From the NCBI GenBank assembly GCA_001751155.1, contig MAXR01000006.1, positions 1 to 19,618 on the forward strand: a stretch of DNA of 19,618 bases. Direction: 5' to 3'. The stretch is from Desulfuromonadales bacterium C00003068. GTDB lineage: Bacteria; Desulfobacterota; Desulfuromonadia; Desulfuromonadales; Desulfuromonadaceae. The position numbers and the translations under genes are program-made. The number at the start of each line of letters is the position of its first letter. Position 1 is the stretch's first letter. Below the pieces are notes generated by a model. The model was not told where the DNA came from, did no database searches, and was given only the letters and a program-made list of their open reading frames with translations. Shown in pieces: positions 1-8,624 of the stretch.

Positions 1-2414
1 CCTTGTTTGTGCCAGTTGACCCACTGCTGACAGGCTGTGCGTAGTACCCATTCGCCAATAGGTACAATCAGTCCCGTCTCTTCGCTTAATGGAATAAACC
101 GGTCGGGTGCAATGAGCCCTAGCTCTGGGTGTTGCCAGCGCACGAGAGCTTCGCAGGCGACCACCTCGCCATCTGGCAGCGTGACCTGAGGTTGGTAATG
201 AAGGATGAGTTCATTTTTTTCGATGGCGTGGCGTAGGTGGCTTTCAAGGACCACACGTTCAAACGCCGCCTCGGTTAATTCTGGTGAGTAGATGTGGTAG
301 GAGTTTTTCCCCTTCTCTTTGGCTTTAAACATCGCGGTGTCGGCATTTTTAAGCACTTCATCTGCACTCGTGCCATCATCGGGAAATAGTGCGATTCCCA
401 GACTGGCACTGATAAATAGCTCATAATTGTCGATATTGTAGGGGGCGTTGAGGCGCTGAAGGATCTCTTCGCAGCGAACGACCACATCGTGGGCGGAGCG
501 AACCTGATCTAAAACGAGGACAAATTCATCGCCACCTGGGTGGGCGATGGTGTCGACGTCACGCGTTTGCACCTGTAGTCGTGTTGCCACCTCTTTAAGG
601 ACTTCATCGCCCGCAGCATGCCCAAGGCTGTCGTTGATGTTTTTAAAGTTATCAAGGTCGATATAGATCGCCGCTCCTTGATGTTTGTCGCGTACAGCGC
701 GCTGCATCGAGTGGTTGAGCCGAGCATGGAGTAGGCGGCGGTTAGGTAGTTGTGTAAGTGGATGGTGGTTGGCGAGGTGGTCGAGTTGCTTCACTACATC
801 ATTGATGGCGGTGATATCCATAAATACCGCCACATAGTGAGTTGTTTTACCGGTATCATCGAGAATAGAACTGATGGTTAATAACTCAGGATAAACGCTG
901 CCATCTTTGCGCTTGTTCCAGATCTCCCCTTGCCATTTGCCGACAGTTCCAAGAGATTTCCACATCTCCTGGTAGTAGTTCTGATCGTGACGGTCCGATT
1001 TAAGAATTCTTGGGTTTTGCCCGAGTGCTTCCCGTTCTGTATAGCCAGTGATGGCACAAAAGGCTGGATTAACAGCTAAGATTGTCCCTTCTTTGTCGGT
1101 GATTGTGATCCCTTCGGACGTGCTTTCAAACACCTTTGCCGAAAGGCGTAGATGGGCTTGTTGCTGTGACTGTTCGGTGATGTCATCCATGAGGTGAACG
1201 GAGTACAGAAATTGTTGCTGCGGGTCGAAAATGGCAAACGATTGCGAGCTGAATGTCTTATTGTCAATGGTGAGGGTTAGTTTGTGGTTGCAATTGAGTG
1301 TGTCAAAGTTTTTGCCGACTAGACATCCCGCCAGTGGGCTGTCTTGTCTTGGGAAAAGCTCCCAATAATAGTGGCCGAGGGCATCGTCAATTGAGCTGTT
1401 GGCAAAATCTAGGTACGCTTTGTTAGCTTTGATCAGTTTGCCATCACGGTCATGGAGAAAAATTGGCGAGCTGACGGCATCAAGGGCATCACTCCACTGT
1501 TTCTCAGCTATTTGTAACTCTTTTGTTCGAACTCCAACCCGTTCTTCAAGGGCTTGATTGAGTTGAATGATCTCATCGTTGCTGTTGAGTAGGTTTTGTT
1601 CTGATTGATTTAATTGTTCAATGATATCTTTTAGGCTTGTTTGGGTGGAGATAATTTGTTTAGAGATGAGGAATATGAGTATCAGAACAGCTAGGATCGT
1701 TGTGGCAGCCCACCTTGTATCTGATTGCTGCTTGAGCTTTCGTGCTTTGGCAATATTTTCTTTAAAGGTCGTGAGTTCATTTCTACCTTCATATGCAAGC
1801 TTGTGGGCATTTTCACTTAAGCGGTCAATCTGAGATTGAACAATCTTGGCATAGCTGCGCAATTTTATCGCAATATCTTGTAATTGTCCTTTTTGGGTAT
1901 CTATAAGTAATTGATTTCTTTCCTTTGTTATTGTGATAGTTCGTGAAATGTTTTCGTGGAGGATTACGAGTTGGGGCCTGAGAGTTAAAACTGATAAATT
2001 ATATTGTTGTTTGTATTGTGGAACGTAGTCAATTGTGTAATTAGAGCTGCTTTTGTTTGGCAAGTTGAGACTGAACTCATGCGTTAATGTGCCACCGTGA
2101 CTAAGGATGTCTAAAATATGAAAGAGTTGATCAAAAATTTGATTGGTTTCGCTTAGCAGTTGTTTTTGATGGTCGCCCACTGCTGAAATGAGAATCATGT
2201 GAAAACGGGTCGAAATTCCCCCTAAGTCTCCCACAATAAGTTCACCGAGGTTTTTTTTAGCGGTGGCATTCTCAATTTGGTGATTAAGATGTTGCTCAAA
2301 AGATTGGAACTTGGCTTGTTGAACAATAATGAGCCAAAAACCAATCAGTACGACAGCAAAGATCAGTACCAGTGCAATCTTGCTGCGTAAAATTTGCCGT
2401 TGTAATTTATTCAT
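1..2414 (-). CDS. PAS-PAS-GGDEF-EAL membrane protein (c-di-GMP turnover), 3' end cut by window edge
   Basis: An open frame runs from an ATG at 2414 to the window edge (804 codons seen), so the C-terminus is missing. A membrane segment at about residues 9-28 and a second at about 231-248 enclose a periplasmic region of about 200 residues. A coiled stretch, a PAS-like region (about 305-420), a second PAS (about 422-545; motif ITGYTEREALGQNPRIL), a GGDEF domain and the start of an EAL domain follow. The GGDEF motif is intact at 627-631, with an RxxD inhibitory site (RDVD, 618-621) five residues before it. EALVRW begins at residue 755. Both cyclase and phosphodiesterase motifs therefore look usable; which activity dominates cannot be told, because most of the EAL domain is outside. 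The start codon overlaps the 3' end of the upstream lipoprotein gene by 8 bp, which implies translational coupling and a shared sensory job. Confidence 0.93.
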   Translation of the reverse strand, partial: MNKLQRQILRSKIALVLIFAVVLIGFWLIIVQQAKFQSFEQHLNHQIENATAKKNLGELIVGDLGGISTRFHMILISAVGDHQKQLLSETNQIFDQLFHILDILSHGGTLTHEFSLNLPNKSSSNYTIDYVPQYKQQYNLSVLTLRPQLVILHENISRTITITKERNQLLIDTQKGQLQDIAIKLRSYAKIVQSQIDRLSENAHKLAYEGRNELTTFKENIAKARKLKQQSDTRWAATTILAVLILIFLISKQIISTQTSLKDIIEQLNQSEQNLLNSNDEIIQLNQALEERVGVRTKELQIAEKQWSDALDAVSSPIFLHDRDGKLIKANKAYLDFANSSIDDALGHYYWELFPRQDSPLAGCLVGKNFDTLNCNHKLTLTIDNKTFSSQSFAIFDPQQQFLYSVHLMDDITEQSQQQAHLRLSAKVFESTSEGITITDKEGTILAVNPAFCAITGYTEREALGQNPRILKSDRHDQNYYQEMWKSLGTVGKWQGEIWNKRKDGSVYPELLTISSILDDTGKTTHYVAVFMDITAINDVVKQLDHLANHHPLTQLPNRRLLHARLNHSMQRAVRDKHQGAAIYIDLDNFKNINDSLGHAAGDEVLKEVATRLQVQTRDVDTIAHPGGDEFVLVLDQVRSAHDVVVRCEEILQRLNAPYNIDNYELFISASLGIALFPDDGTSADEVLKNADTAMFKAKEKGKNSYHIYSPELTEAAFERVVLESHLRHAIEKNELILHYQPQVTLPDGEVVACEALVRWQHPELGLIAPDRFIPLSEETGLIVPIGEWVLRTACQQWVNWHKQ

Positions 2415-3192
2415 GGGATGTTTTTCCGAAGCCGTAGCGGGTGAAAATAACTTCAGCTGTAGGGCTACAGGATAAGCTTAGATAGCGTTTAGCCAAATCA
2501 ATATGTTGTGAGTATCTGAGTAGGGCCATTTTTAAAGTGACCCTATGTACGTTATTGTCTGGCAAGGAGAAGGTGTCAACAAACAAACTGTGTTGGTGTT
2601 GTCCTTCAGATAGCCAGTTGATGGTCAAATCCACTTTATTTGCGACAATTGCGTCGTAAAGTGCTCTTGAATCTGGGAGAATGAGCTGGGCGTGTTCAAT
2701 GACTTTATGGTAGATCCCGCTCTTTTGTAAGAGGATTCTTGTCTGGCGACCAATCGATCCTGATTCTGGATCACCGATGGCGGTTCTGAATGTGGTATTG
2801 AAAAAGTTGGTTAAGTTAGTATCGATATTTAATGGATTGTTCTTGGCGACCATTATCGTTGGATGTTGATAGCCAATGATTACGTCCTCAATAATAAGAC
2901 CTTCGGCACTCGCTTGATTAAGATAACTCTCGCAACCGGGGAGATAAAGATCTCCTTTTTGGTTGATCTGAATACTGTGGAGTAAGACCCCTGACCCTTC
3001 TTTGATTATTTTTACCGTACAATTTTCTTGTGTTTCAAAAATATCGGAAACTTCTCTGACTGCTGCTGCCATAGCTGTTCCGCAGTAGATGAGCAGTTCT
3101 TTCTTTGCTGTTTCGGGTTGTTGTTGTGCTTCGCAACCGCAGAGGCAGAGAGTTGATAGAAGACAGCAAGAGATGACGATGTGCCTGAGCAT
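2407..3192 (-). CDS. ModA/TupA-like substrate-binding lipoprotein
   Basis: A 261-residue periplasmic binding protein of the type II (molybdate/tungstate/phosphate-like) fold. It has a typical lipoprotein signal: positive start (MLRH), hydrophobic core, and a lipobox ending LCGC before the mature Cys. Mature residues such as LLIYCGTAMAAAVREVSDIF and GDLYLPGCESYL follow the pattern of ModA-type proteins. I chose the ATG at 3192, which has GGAG eight bases upstream; the in-frame TTG at 3204 lies on top of that Shine-Dalgarno and is less likely. No ABC permease or ATPase gene is beside it. Its stop overlaps the start of the PAS-GGDEF-EAL gene, so it probably presents a ligand to that receptor rather than feeding a transporter. 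The ligand is unknown. Confidence 0.85.
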   Translation of the reverse strand: MLRHIVISCCLLSTLCLCGCEAQQQPETAKKELLIYCGTAMAAAVREVSDIFETQENCTVKIIKEGSGVLLHSIQINQKGDLYLPGCESYLNQASAEGLIIEDVIIGYQHPTIMVAKNNPLNIDTNLTNFFNTTFRTAIGDPESGSIGRQTRILLQKSGIYHKVIEHAQLILPDSRALYDAIVANKVDLTINWLSEGQHQHSLFVDTFSLPDNNVHRVTLKMALLRYSQHIDLAKRYLSLSCSPTAEVIFTRYGFGKTSHE

Positions 3193-3224
3193 AAGTTTCT
3201 CCAATTGAATACGTCTTAGGTGGC

Positions 3225-3368
3225 CTAGGACATTTCGTTGGTTAGCTGTGAATTACCATTGAGCATCGCTTTGAGAGCGTGACCGAGTTGGTCGTTTTCT
3301 GAGGTGATGGCAACATCTTGAGTTAAGTCACCTTGGGCGATTGTTTCGGCCAGCTCACTACGGCTCAT
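3225..3368 (-). pseudogene. HAMP-domain remnant (47 codons) overlapping the 3' end of ftsK
   Basis: A short frame starting at ATG 3368, inside the last codons of ftsK, and ending in TAG at 3225-3227. Its product reads like the second half of a HAMP domain from a chemoreceptor: LAETIAQGDLTQDVAIT, then DQLGHALKAM. Both the IxxGDL turn and the DxLGxALxxM helix are recognisable. There is no membrane segment before it and no signalling coiled coil after it. I read it as the leftover of a methyl-accepting chemotaxis gene removed by deletion or rearrangement. A translated stand-alone HAMP peptide is possible but less likely, since no good ribosome binding site precedes the ATG. The second HAMP-like segment of the sensor at 10953-12620 has a similar layout. 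Confidence 0.6.
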
Positions 3369-5655
3369 TATCGCTCGACTGAATTAACACCTCACGTCCC
3401 TTGCTGGTGCCGTCAGATGGACCAACGATCCCCTCCTGCTCCATTTTCTCAATAATACGTGCTGCACGGTTGTAGCCAATACGTAAGCGCCGCTGAACCA
3501 TTGAAATTGATGCCTGTTGGGCCTGAGCAACAACAGCAACGGCTTCATCGTAACGCTCATCGTATTCGCCATCGTCACCGCTGTCACCACTGCTGGTTGG
3601 TGGCGGGGTAAGGATGGAGGTGTCGTAGCTTGGTGATCCCTGCTTGGTTAAGAAATCTACCACTTTTTGCACTTCGAGCTCTGAGACAAATGCTCCGTGC
3701 ACACGGTTCAGGCAGCTTGTTCCGGGGGGGAGAAACAGCATGTCGCCCATGCCGAGCAGGTTTTCTGCGCCCATGGTATCCAAAATAGTCCGTGAGTCGA
3801 TACGGGAAAATACCTTAAACGAGATACGGGTAGGGAAGTTTGCTTTGATCAATCCGGTAATGACATCGACACTGGGGCGTTGTGTTGCCAGGATGAGGTG
3901 GATTCCTGCTGCGCGAGCCATCTGCGCTAAGCGAGCGATATGCTCCTCAATCTCTCGGCCAGCCACCAACATCAGGTCGGCAAGCTCATCGACAATCACC
4001 ACAATATAGGGCAGGTGGCCGTGATCTAGCTCTGCCTCGGCTGCTGGTGGAACATCAACGGGCGCAATCGGTTCTTCATCAAGCTCGTCATCGTTGGCCT
4101 TATTTGATGCTTCCACTGCCGCAAGGCGTGCCAGTCGCTCCTTATCCTTCTCCTCTTTGGCGATTTTTTTATTGTAGCCATCAATGTTTCTCACCCCTTT
4201 GTCAGCCATCAATTGATAGCGCCGTTCCATCTCACGCACAGCCCAGCCGAGAGCCAGTGAGGCTTTTTTCGGATCGGTGACAACAGGGAGTAGCAGGTGT
4301 GGAATCCCCTCATAGATGGACAGTTCAAGCATTTTCGGGTCAACCATGATGATGCGGACATCCTCGGGGTTGGCGCGATAAAGTAACGACAGAATCATGG
4401 TGTTGATGGAAACTGATTTACCGCTGCCCGTTGAACCGGCGACGAGCAGATGAGGCATTTTAGCTAAGTCGCTGACGCGGGTTTGACCAAAAATATCTGC
4501 TCCCAATGCCATGGGCAAGCGACCACCGCTTTTGCGAAATTGTTCCGATTCAAGAATGTCTTTAAGGTAAACAATCTCGCGCTTGGTGTTGGGGATCTCA
4601 ATACCAACAACGCCGCGACCCGGAATTGGAGCAACGATACGAATTGATGTCGCGCGTAGGGCCATGGATAGATCATCGGATAAATTTGAGATCTTATTAA
4701 CTTTAATCCCCGGTGCCGGAGCAAACTCAAACATGGTGACCACGGGCCCAGGTTTGACCTCAACCACCTCACCATCGACGTTAAAATCTTTCAGTTTCGC
4801 TTCAAGAATCCGTGCCATCGCCATGAGTGCATCGCGATCTGGCGGCTGTGGCGGTTCGGCATCGTAATCTAAAAGAGATAGTGGCGGCAGCTGATAACTA
4901 CCGCTGATATCAAGAAAGTCGAAGGACTCTTGTTCAACGGGTACCACTTTCTTCGCTTTCGCTCGACTGGGTTTGACTGGTTTTTGTGCCTGTTGTTTTG
5001 GTTGCGGCGGGGGAGCGATAACAGGGCCAACTGTCTTCTGCTCACCAGCATGAATTTTTTTCTGGTGCTGTCGTTCGCGCCGGCGCTCAAGGCGGGCGCC
5101 AAATCGGACACTCAGCCCTTCAAGAAATAGAACCAACGAAAAACGGGTCAGTAGCATGGTTGAAACTAAAAAAAAGACAGTGAGAACCAGTGCCGCACCG
5201 CCAATGTTTAAGGCACTGACAAGGGTTGCAGAAAGCATTCTGCCAATGGCTCCACCCGCTTCAGTCAATGTTTGACTAAAAATATTGATGTGGTTGAGCT
5301 TTAAAGCAATAAGTCCATCGAGAGAAAAGAGCATGGTCAAAAATGCGCCAAGTTTATACAGGCGCACGTGGATATCGCGAAAGCGAAACAACCGCCACGC
5401 AAACATAAAGCAGGCGGGTGGCAAAATGAGTGCTGAAAGACCGAAAAGTTGGTACATGAGGTCGGCAAGGTGGGCGCCAAGCGGGCCACCGTAGTTTTTG
5501 ACCAATTGTGGGTGCAGATTGTTGTTAAACGATGGGTCGCTATTATCAAAGGAAACAAGAGATAGAAGCAAGTACGTGCCGAACGCCAGCCAAAATAGGG
5601 CAGAGATCTCTTTTTTAAGATGTTCGCGGCGCGTATTTTTTGGTTCTACATCCAT
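3358..5655 (-). CDS. ftsK: DNA translocase FtsK
   Basis: A 765-residue septal DNA pump that moves chromosome ends to dif and activates XerCD recombination during division. The N-terminal 180 residues hold about four membrane segments. A Pro/Lys-rich linker follows (about 205-240), shorter than in E. coli. The motor has Walker A GSTGSGKS at 407-414 and a Walker B region IVVIVDELADL. The C-terminal gamma winged helix contains MVQRRLRIGYNRAARIIEKM, the region that reads KOPS sites. A charged insertion (about 495-540) separates NIDGYN from the Walker B strand, a place where the family varies. AGGA stands seven bases before ATG 5655. It lies 47 bp downstream of uppP on the same strand and is likely co-transcribed with rnj and uppP. 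Confidence 0.97.
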   Translation of the reverse strand: MDVEPKNTRREHLKKEISALFWLAFGTYLLLSLVSFDNSDPSFNNNLHPQLVKNYGGPLGAHLADLMYQLFGLSALILPPACFMFAWRLFRFRDIHVRLYKLGAFLTMLFSLDGLIALKLNHINIFSQTLTEAGGAIGRMLSATLVSALNIGGAALVLTVFFLVSTMLLTRFSLVLFLEGLSVRFGARLERRRERQHQKKIHAGEQKTVGPVIAPPPQPKQQAQKPVKPSRAKAKKVVPVEQESFDFLDISGSYQLPPLSLLDYDAEPPQPPDRDALMAMARILEAKLKDFNVDGEVVEVKPGPVVTMFEFAPAPGIKVNKISNLSDDLSMALRATSIRIVAPIPGRGVVGIEIPNTKREIVYLKDILESEQFRKSGGRLPMALGADIFGQTRVSDLAKMPHLLVAGSTGSGKSVSINTMILSLLYRANPEDVRIIMVDPKMLELSIYEGIPHLLLPVVTDPKKASLALGWAVREMERRYQLMADKGVRNIDGYNKKIAKEEKDKERLARLAAVEASNKANDDELDEEPIAPVDVPPAAEAELDHGHLPYIVVIVDELADLMLVAGREIEEHIARLAQMARAAGIHLILATQRPSVDVITGLIKANFPTRISFKVFSRIDSRTILDTMGAENLLGMGDMLFLPPGTSCLNRVHGAFVSELEVQKVVDFLTKQGSPSYDTSILTPPPTSSGDSGDDGEYDERYDEAVAVVAQAQQASISMVQRRLRIGYNRAARIIEKMEQEGIVGPSDGTSKGREVLIQSSDNEP

Positions 5656-5702
5656 AGGGTGTTCCTAGCCTGAGTTTTAAATGATGTTTGTCGCTAATTT
5701 TT

Positions 5703-6491
5703 CTAATATATCATAAAAACGAGCGCGGCTACAGCCCAGCAATAGATGGCAAATCCAGCGAGGCGTTTGTTGCGCACCACAGCCATCAATAGGTGGATTG
5801 AGACCAAACCGCTGAGGAAAGCTGTGGCACCACCGGCAAGGTAGATCGGCAGTTGATTTGCAGCTAAGCCATTGATGTCGCGCAGCGATAGTAGCGCTGC
5901 GCCGCCAACGGCAGGCATGGAGAGTAAAAAAGAAAACCGTGCTGCAGTTGTCCCTTCAACACCGCGAAAAAGAAGCGTTGCGATGGTTGATCCCGAGCGA
6001 GAGATCCCTGGCAAGATAGCAAAGCCTTGAACGAGTCCGGTAATGAGGGCGTCGGCCATGGTCAGTTGTGACTGCGGTCGTGTTCGGTTGCGCCAGCGTT
6101 CAGCGCAAAAAAGGAGGATGCCGGTAACGACCAACATGGCACAGACCAAGGGGATATTGTGAAACTGCTCGGTGAGGAAGTCTTTGAACGTTAAACCAAT
6201 AATCGCCGTCGGGATCGAGCCAAGTAGAATCAATCGCAACATATGGCGATGCTGTTTACCCTGTGGTTGTTTGCACCAAGGTGAGGTTGCGATATTTACT
6301 ATGTCGCGCCAAAAATAGATGGTCACCGCAAATAAGGTTCCAACGTGAAGGACAACATCGAATAGGATTCCGGGTTGGGAAAAGCCATCGATAAAATGTT
6401 GGGCAATAGCGAGATGGCCCGATGATGAGACGGGGAGGAATTCGGTAGCACCTTGTAGAAGGCCAAGTAGTATCGCGTGGAGCAGGGTCAT
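5703..6491 (-). CDS. uppP: Undecaprenyl-diphosphatase UppP (BacA)
   Basis: A 262-residue polytopic inner-membrane enzyme that dephosphorylates undecaprenyl diphosphate and so recycles the lipid carrier for peptidoglycan and O-antigen; overexpression gives bacitracin resistance in other bacteria. Both family signatures are present: GATEFLPVSSSGHL (residues 14-27, with Glu17) and PGISRSGST (161-169, with the essential Arg165). Length is normal for the family. AGGAAG precedes ATG 6491. The gene starts 31 bp after the rnj stop and ends 47 bp before ftsK, consistent with one transcript for RNA and envelope housekeeping functions. Confidence 0.97.
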   Translation of the reverse strand: MTLLHAILLGLLQGATEFLPVSSSGHLAIAQHFIDGFSQPGILFDVVLHVGTLFAVTIYFWRDIVNIATSPWCKQPQGKQHRHMLRLILLGSIPTAIIGLTFKDFLTEQFHNIPLVCAMLVVTGILLFCAERWRNRTRPQSQLTMADALITGLVQGFAILPGISRSGSTIATLLFRGVEGTTAARFSFLLSMPAVGGAALLSLRDINGLAANQLPIYLAGGATAFLSGLVSIHLLMAVVRNKRLAGFAIYCWAVAALVFMIY

Positions 6492-6522
6492 TCGGTTTTC
6501 TTCCTAACTGGTGGTGTAAACA

Positions 6523-8205
6523 TCATAGTTGAATGATGATAGGCAATACGAGGGGGCGACGCTGTAGTGAGCGTTTGAAAAAGCGACTGATCGTTTGCCG
6601 GATCTCTATCCGCAGATCATCCCAATCGGTTGCTGCCGACAGGTGATTCTCGTCAAGCATCTGCTCAACTTTTACTGTCGCATCATGAAGCCAATTTTGT
6701 TGATCGAACTCAGGGATACAACCGCGACTGAGCAGTTCTGGTCCATGCAGAATGGCACCCGTACTTCGGCTTATCGCTAATACCGCGAGGACGGTGCCGT
6801 GACGCGCGAGGCGATGGCGATCACGCAACTCAATTTCACCAACATCACCCACCCCTTTGCCGTCGACAAGTACTCGGCCGCTAGCAATCGGCTCAAGACG
6901 CTTTATGCCGTGGCGTGAGATTAACACTGGCTGACCGTTTTCTACAATAGCCGTATGATTGCTTTCAACACCTTGTTCCTGTGCCAGTTGCGCATGTTGA
7001 GCGAGGTGGCGGTATTCACCGTGAATAGGGATGAAATTTTTTGGCCTGACCAGTGACAACAGTTGCATCAACTCTTCGCGACAGGCGTGACCTGAGACAT
7101 GAACGCCGCTGGTGCGTTGATAGTGTACCGTCGCGCCACGGCGGTAGAGTTGGTTGATCACTGAGGTGATCGCTTTTTCGTTTCCAGGAATAAAACGTGA
7201 AGATAAAATCACGCAATCATCGCTGGTGATCGAAAAATCGGGGTGTTCATCCGCCGCAATTCGCGTTAAGGCGCTGCGTGGCTCGCCTTGGCTGCCGGTG
7301 GTGATCACGGCAATTTTGTGGCGCGGATAATGATCCAGTTGTTTGATGTCGATCAGCTCGTGTTCAGGGATGCGTAGTTGGTCGAGGTGTCGCGCCACGG
7401 CAGCATTGTTGAGTATGCTACGGCCATGGAGGATGATTTTACGGCCACTGGCACGGGCTGCATCAACCGCTTGTTGAATGCGGTGGATGTTCGAGGAGAA
7501 TGTTGCCACAAATACCATCCCTTGACTTTGCTTCATCAACTCAACAAAGCGTGGGCCGACTTGCCGTTCTGAACCCGAGTAGCCACAACTTTCGACATTG
7601 GTTGAGTCCGACATGAGCAGTAAAACGCCCTCATCGCCAAATTGACCGAGACGGGCAAGGTCGGTACATTCACCATCCAGTGGTGTGGTGTCGAGTTTAA
7701 AGTCACCACTGTGGATAATAAGGCCAGCGGGGGTGCGGATGGCGAGGCCGAAGCCGTCAGGAACCGAATGGGCTACCCGAAAAGGTTCAACAGAGAATGG
7801 GCCAACGGTGACAGGGGTTCGTACCTCAAGTTGGTGGAACTGTTTATTCAAGTTCAGATCAAACTCTTCCAACTTTTTTTTTAGCAGACCTAAGGTGAAT
7901 CTGCTGGCAAAAATAGGTGGTGAACCGAGTTGCTGGTAGAGGTACGGTAACGCACCGATATGATCCTCGTGGCCGTGAGTCAGCACCAGAGCACAAATGT
8001 CTGCGGTGCGCTCAGCAAGTGAGGTGATATCGGGCAGAACAAGGTCGATCCCCAGCATGTGTGCTTCGGGAAACATCAGGCCGCAATCGATCAACAGAAT
8101 TTTACCTTCTGCTTCAATTGCCATCATGTTCATACCAATTTCACCGAGGCCGCCAAGCGGTAGGATCTGAACATGGTCGGGATTGTGGAGAATTTCGCTG
8201 TTCAC
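6523..8205 (-). CDS. rnj: Ribonuclease J
   Basis: A 560-residue metallo-beta-lactamase/beta-CASP ribonuclease with endonuclease and 5'-3' exonuclease activity in mRNA decay and rRNA maturation. The metal-binding motif HGHEDH is at 77-82, the N-terminal LPLGGLGEIGMN is typical, and the beta-CASP and C-terminal regions are present (for example IPIHGEYRHL). Length fits the family. The start is GTG at 8205, with AGG eight bases upstream; an out-of-frame ATG overlaps it by two bases. It is the first gene of the leftward run rnj-uppP-ftsK, with a leader of about 65 nt from the promoter at 8278-8306. Confidence 0.95.
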   Translation of the reverse strand: MNSEILHNPDHVQILPLGGLGEIGMNMMAIEAEGKILLIDCGLMFPEAHMLGIDLVLPDITSLAERTADICALVLTHGHEDHIGALPYLYQQLGSPPIFASRFTLGLLKKKLEEFDLNLNKQFHQLEVRTPVTVGPFSVEPFRVAHSVPDGFGLAIRTPAGLIIHSGDFKLDTTPLDGECTDLARLGQFGDEGVLLLMSDSTNVESCGYSGSERQVGPRFVELMKQSQGMVFVATFSSNIHRIQQAVDAARASGRKIILHGRSILNNAAVARHLDQLRIPEHELIDIKQLDHYPRHKIAVITTGSQGEPRSALTRIAADEHPDFSITSDDCVILSSRFIPGNEKAITSVINQLYRRGATVHYQRTSGVHVSGHACREELMQLLSLVRPKNFIPIHGEYRHLAQHAQLAQEQGVESNHTAIVENGQPVLISRHGIKRLEPIASGRVLVDGKGVGDVGEIELRDRHRLARHGTVLAVLAISRSTGAILHGPELLSRGCIPEFDQQNWLHDATVKVEQMLDENHLSAATDWDDLRIEIRQTISRFFKRSLQRRPLVLPIIIQL

Positions 8206-8277
8206 ATCGATTGCCTGAAAAAGGGGGTAAATAGTTTAGGTTATTGATTTTAGACAGAAACGTTTCTTCAGCCCACC

Positions 8278-8306
8278 AGTGTAGGCGAGCGACGGTGGCG
8301 AGTCAA
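8278..8306 (-). promoter_or_regulatory. Sigma-70-type promoter of rnj-uppP-ftsK
   Basis: Read on the minus strand: a -35 box TTGACT (8301-8306), a 17-bp spacer, and a -10 box TACACT (8278-8283). This is 5/6 and 4/6 to consensus with ideal spacing. The predicted start near 8271 leaves an untranslated leader of about 65 nt before the rnj GTG. Confidence 0.65.
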
Positions 8307-8416
8307 ATATTTAATGATCAGTGGATAACGCCTTTGTATGAGTGCATAGCGACCGTTTTTTGAGTTGTTTTTGCTTGGCTGGCAAGTGCTAAAAGGTAAG
8401 CGATTGTTACACGGCG

Positions 8417-8545
8417 ATGGCGAAGCGTAGGAGGATGGTTGATTCCTTCTTGATTTGTTTGTTTGTTATTTGTCTAGTAATTGTGGCATTGATTGTGCAA
8501 TATTCTATTGTACTTCAGCTTGCTGCTGAATTTTTTAAAGAATGA
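8417..8545 (+). CDS. Possible 42-aa single-span membrane peptide
   Basis: An ATG at 8417 opens a 42-codon frame whose product has a basic start (MAKRRRM), a hydrophobic stretch of about 25 residues and a short polar end (AAEFFKE). A second in-frame ATG lies at 8435, but AGGAGG abuts it directly, which is poor spacing; nothing good precedes 8417. The hydrophobicity may simply reflect T-rich DNA. It also overlaps the -24/-12-like site and the hairpin listed here, and not all three readings can be right. I cannot assign a family. Confidence 0.2.
   Translation: MAKRRRMVDSFLICLFVICLVIVALIVQYSIVLQLAAEFFKE
8484..8499 (+). promoter_or_regulatory. Distal -24/-12 (sigma-54-like) site
   Basis: TGGCATTGATTGTGCA has GG and GC separated by exactly 10 bases, as sigma-54 promoters require, and matches TGGCA at -24 and four of five bases of TTGCA at -12. 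A start would fall near 8511. It lies about 340 bp upstream of a near-identical site next to the regulator gene. No clear gene begins just after it and a terminator-like hairpin follows at once, so its use is uncertain. Confidence 0.35.
8514..8536 (+). terminator. Small hairpin with T-run, terminator-like
   Basis: Arms TTCAGC (8514-8519) and GCTGAA (8525-8530) enclose a five-base loop and are followed by six T. The stem is short and half AT. It could end or attenuate plus-strand transcripts begun upstream, including any from the distal -24/-12 site. Confidence 0.3.
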
Positions 8546-8597
8546 TCGGTTGAAATTGAATGTTTTTGCTGACGAAATTAACGAACACTTGAGCTGT

Positions 8598-8624
8598 GAC
8601 CATGTTGGTCCCGTTCGGGGGCCA
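8598..8624. promoter_or_regulatory. Overlapping dyads, possible upstream activator site
   Basis: GACCA-TGT-TGGTC (8598-8610) is a perfect five-base dyad, and the overlapping 8606-8624 stretch (TGG-CCCG-TT-CGGG-CCA core) is an imperfect one. They lie about 200-230 bp before the -24/-12 promoter at 8825, a normal distance for enhancer-like sites bound by Fis-type HTH activators. Assignment is by position and symmetry only. Confidence 0.25.

Noticed and set aside
3644..4009. 121-codon plus-strand frame opposite ftsK
   Set aside because: It mirrors the conserved FtsK motor and its product is of low plausibility (rich in Arg, Ser, Pro).
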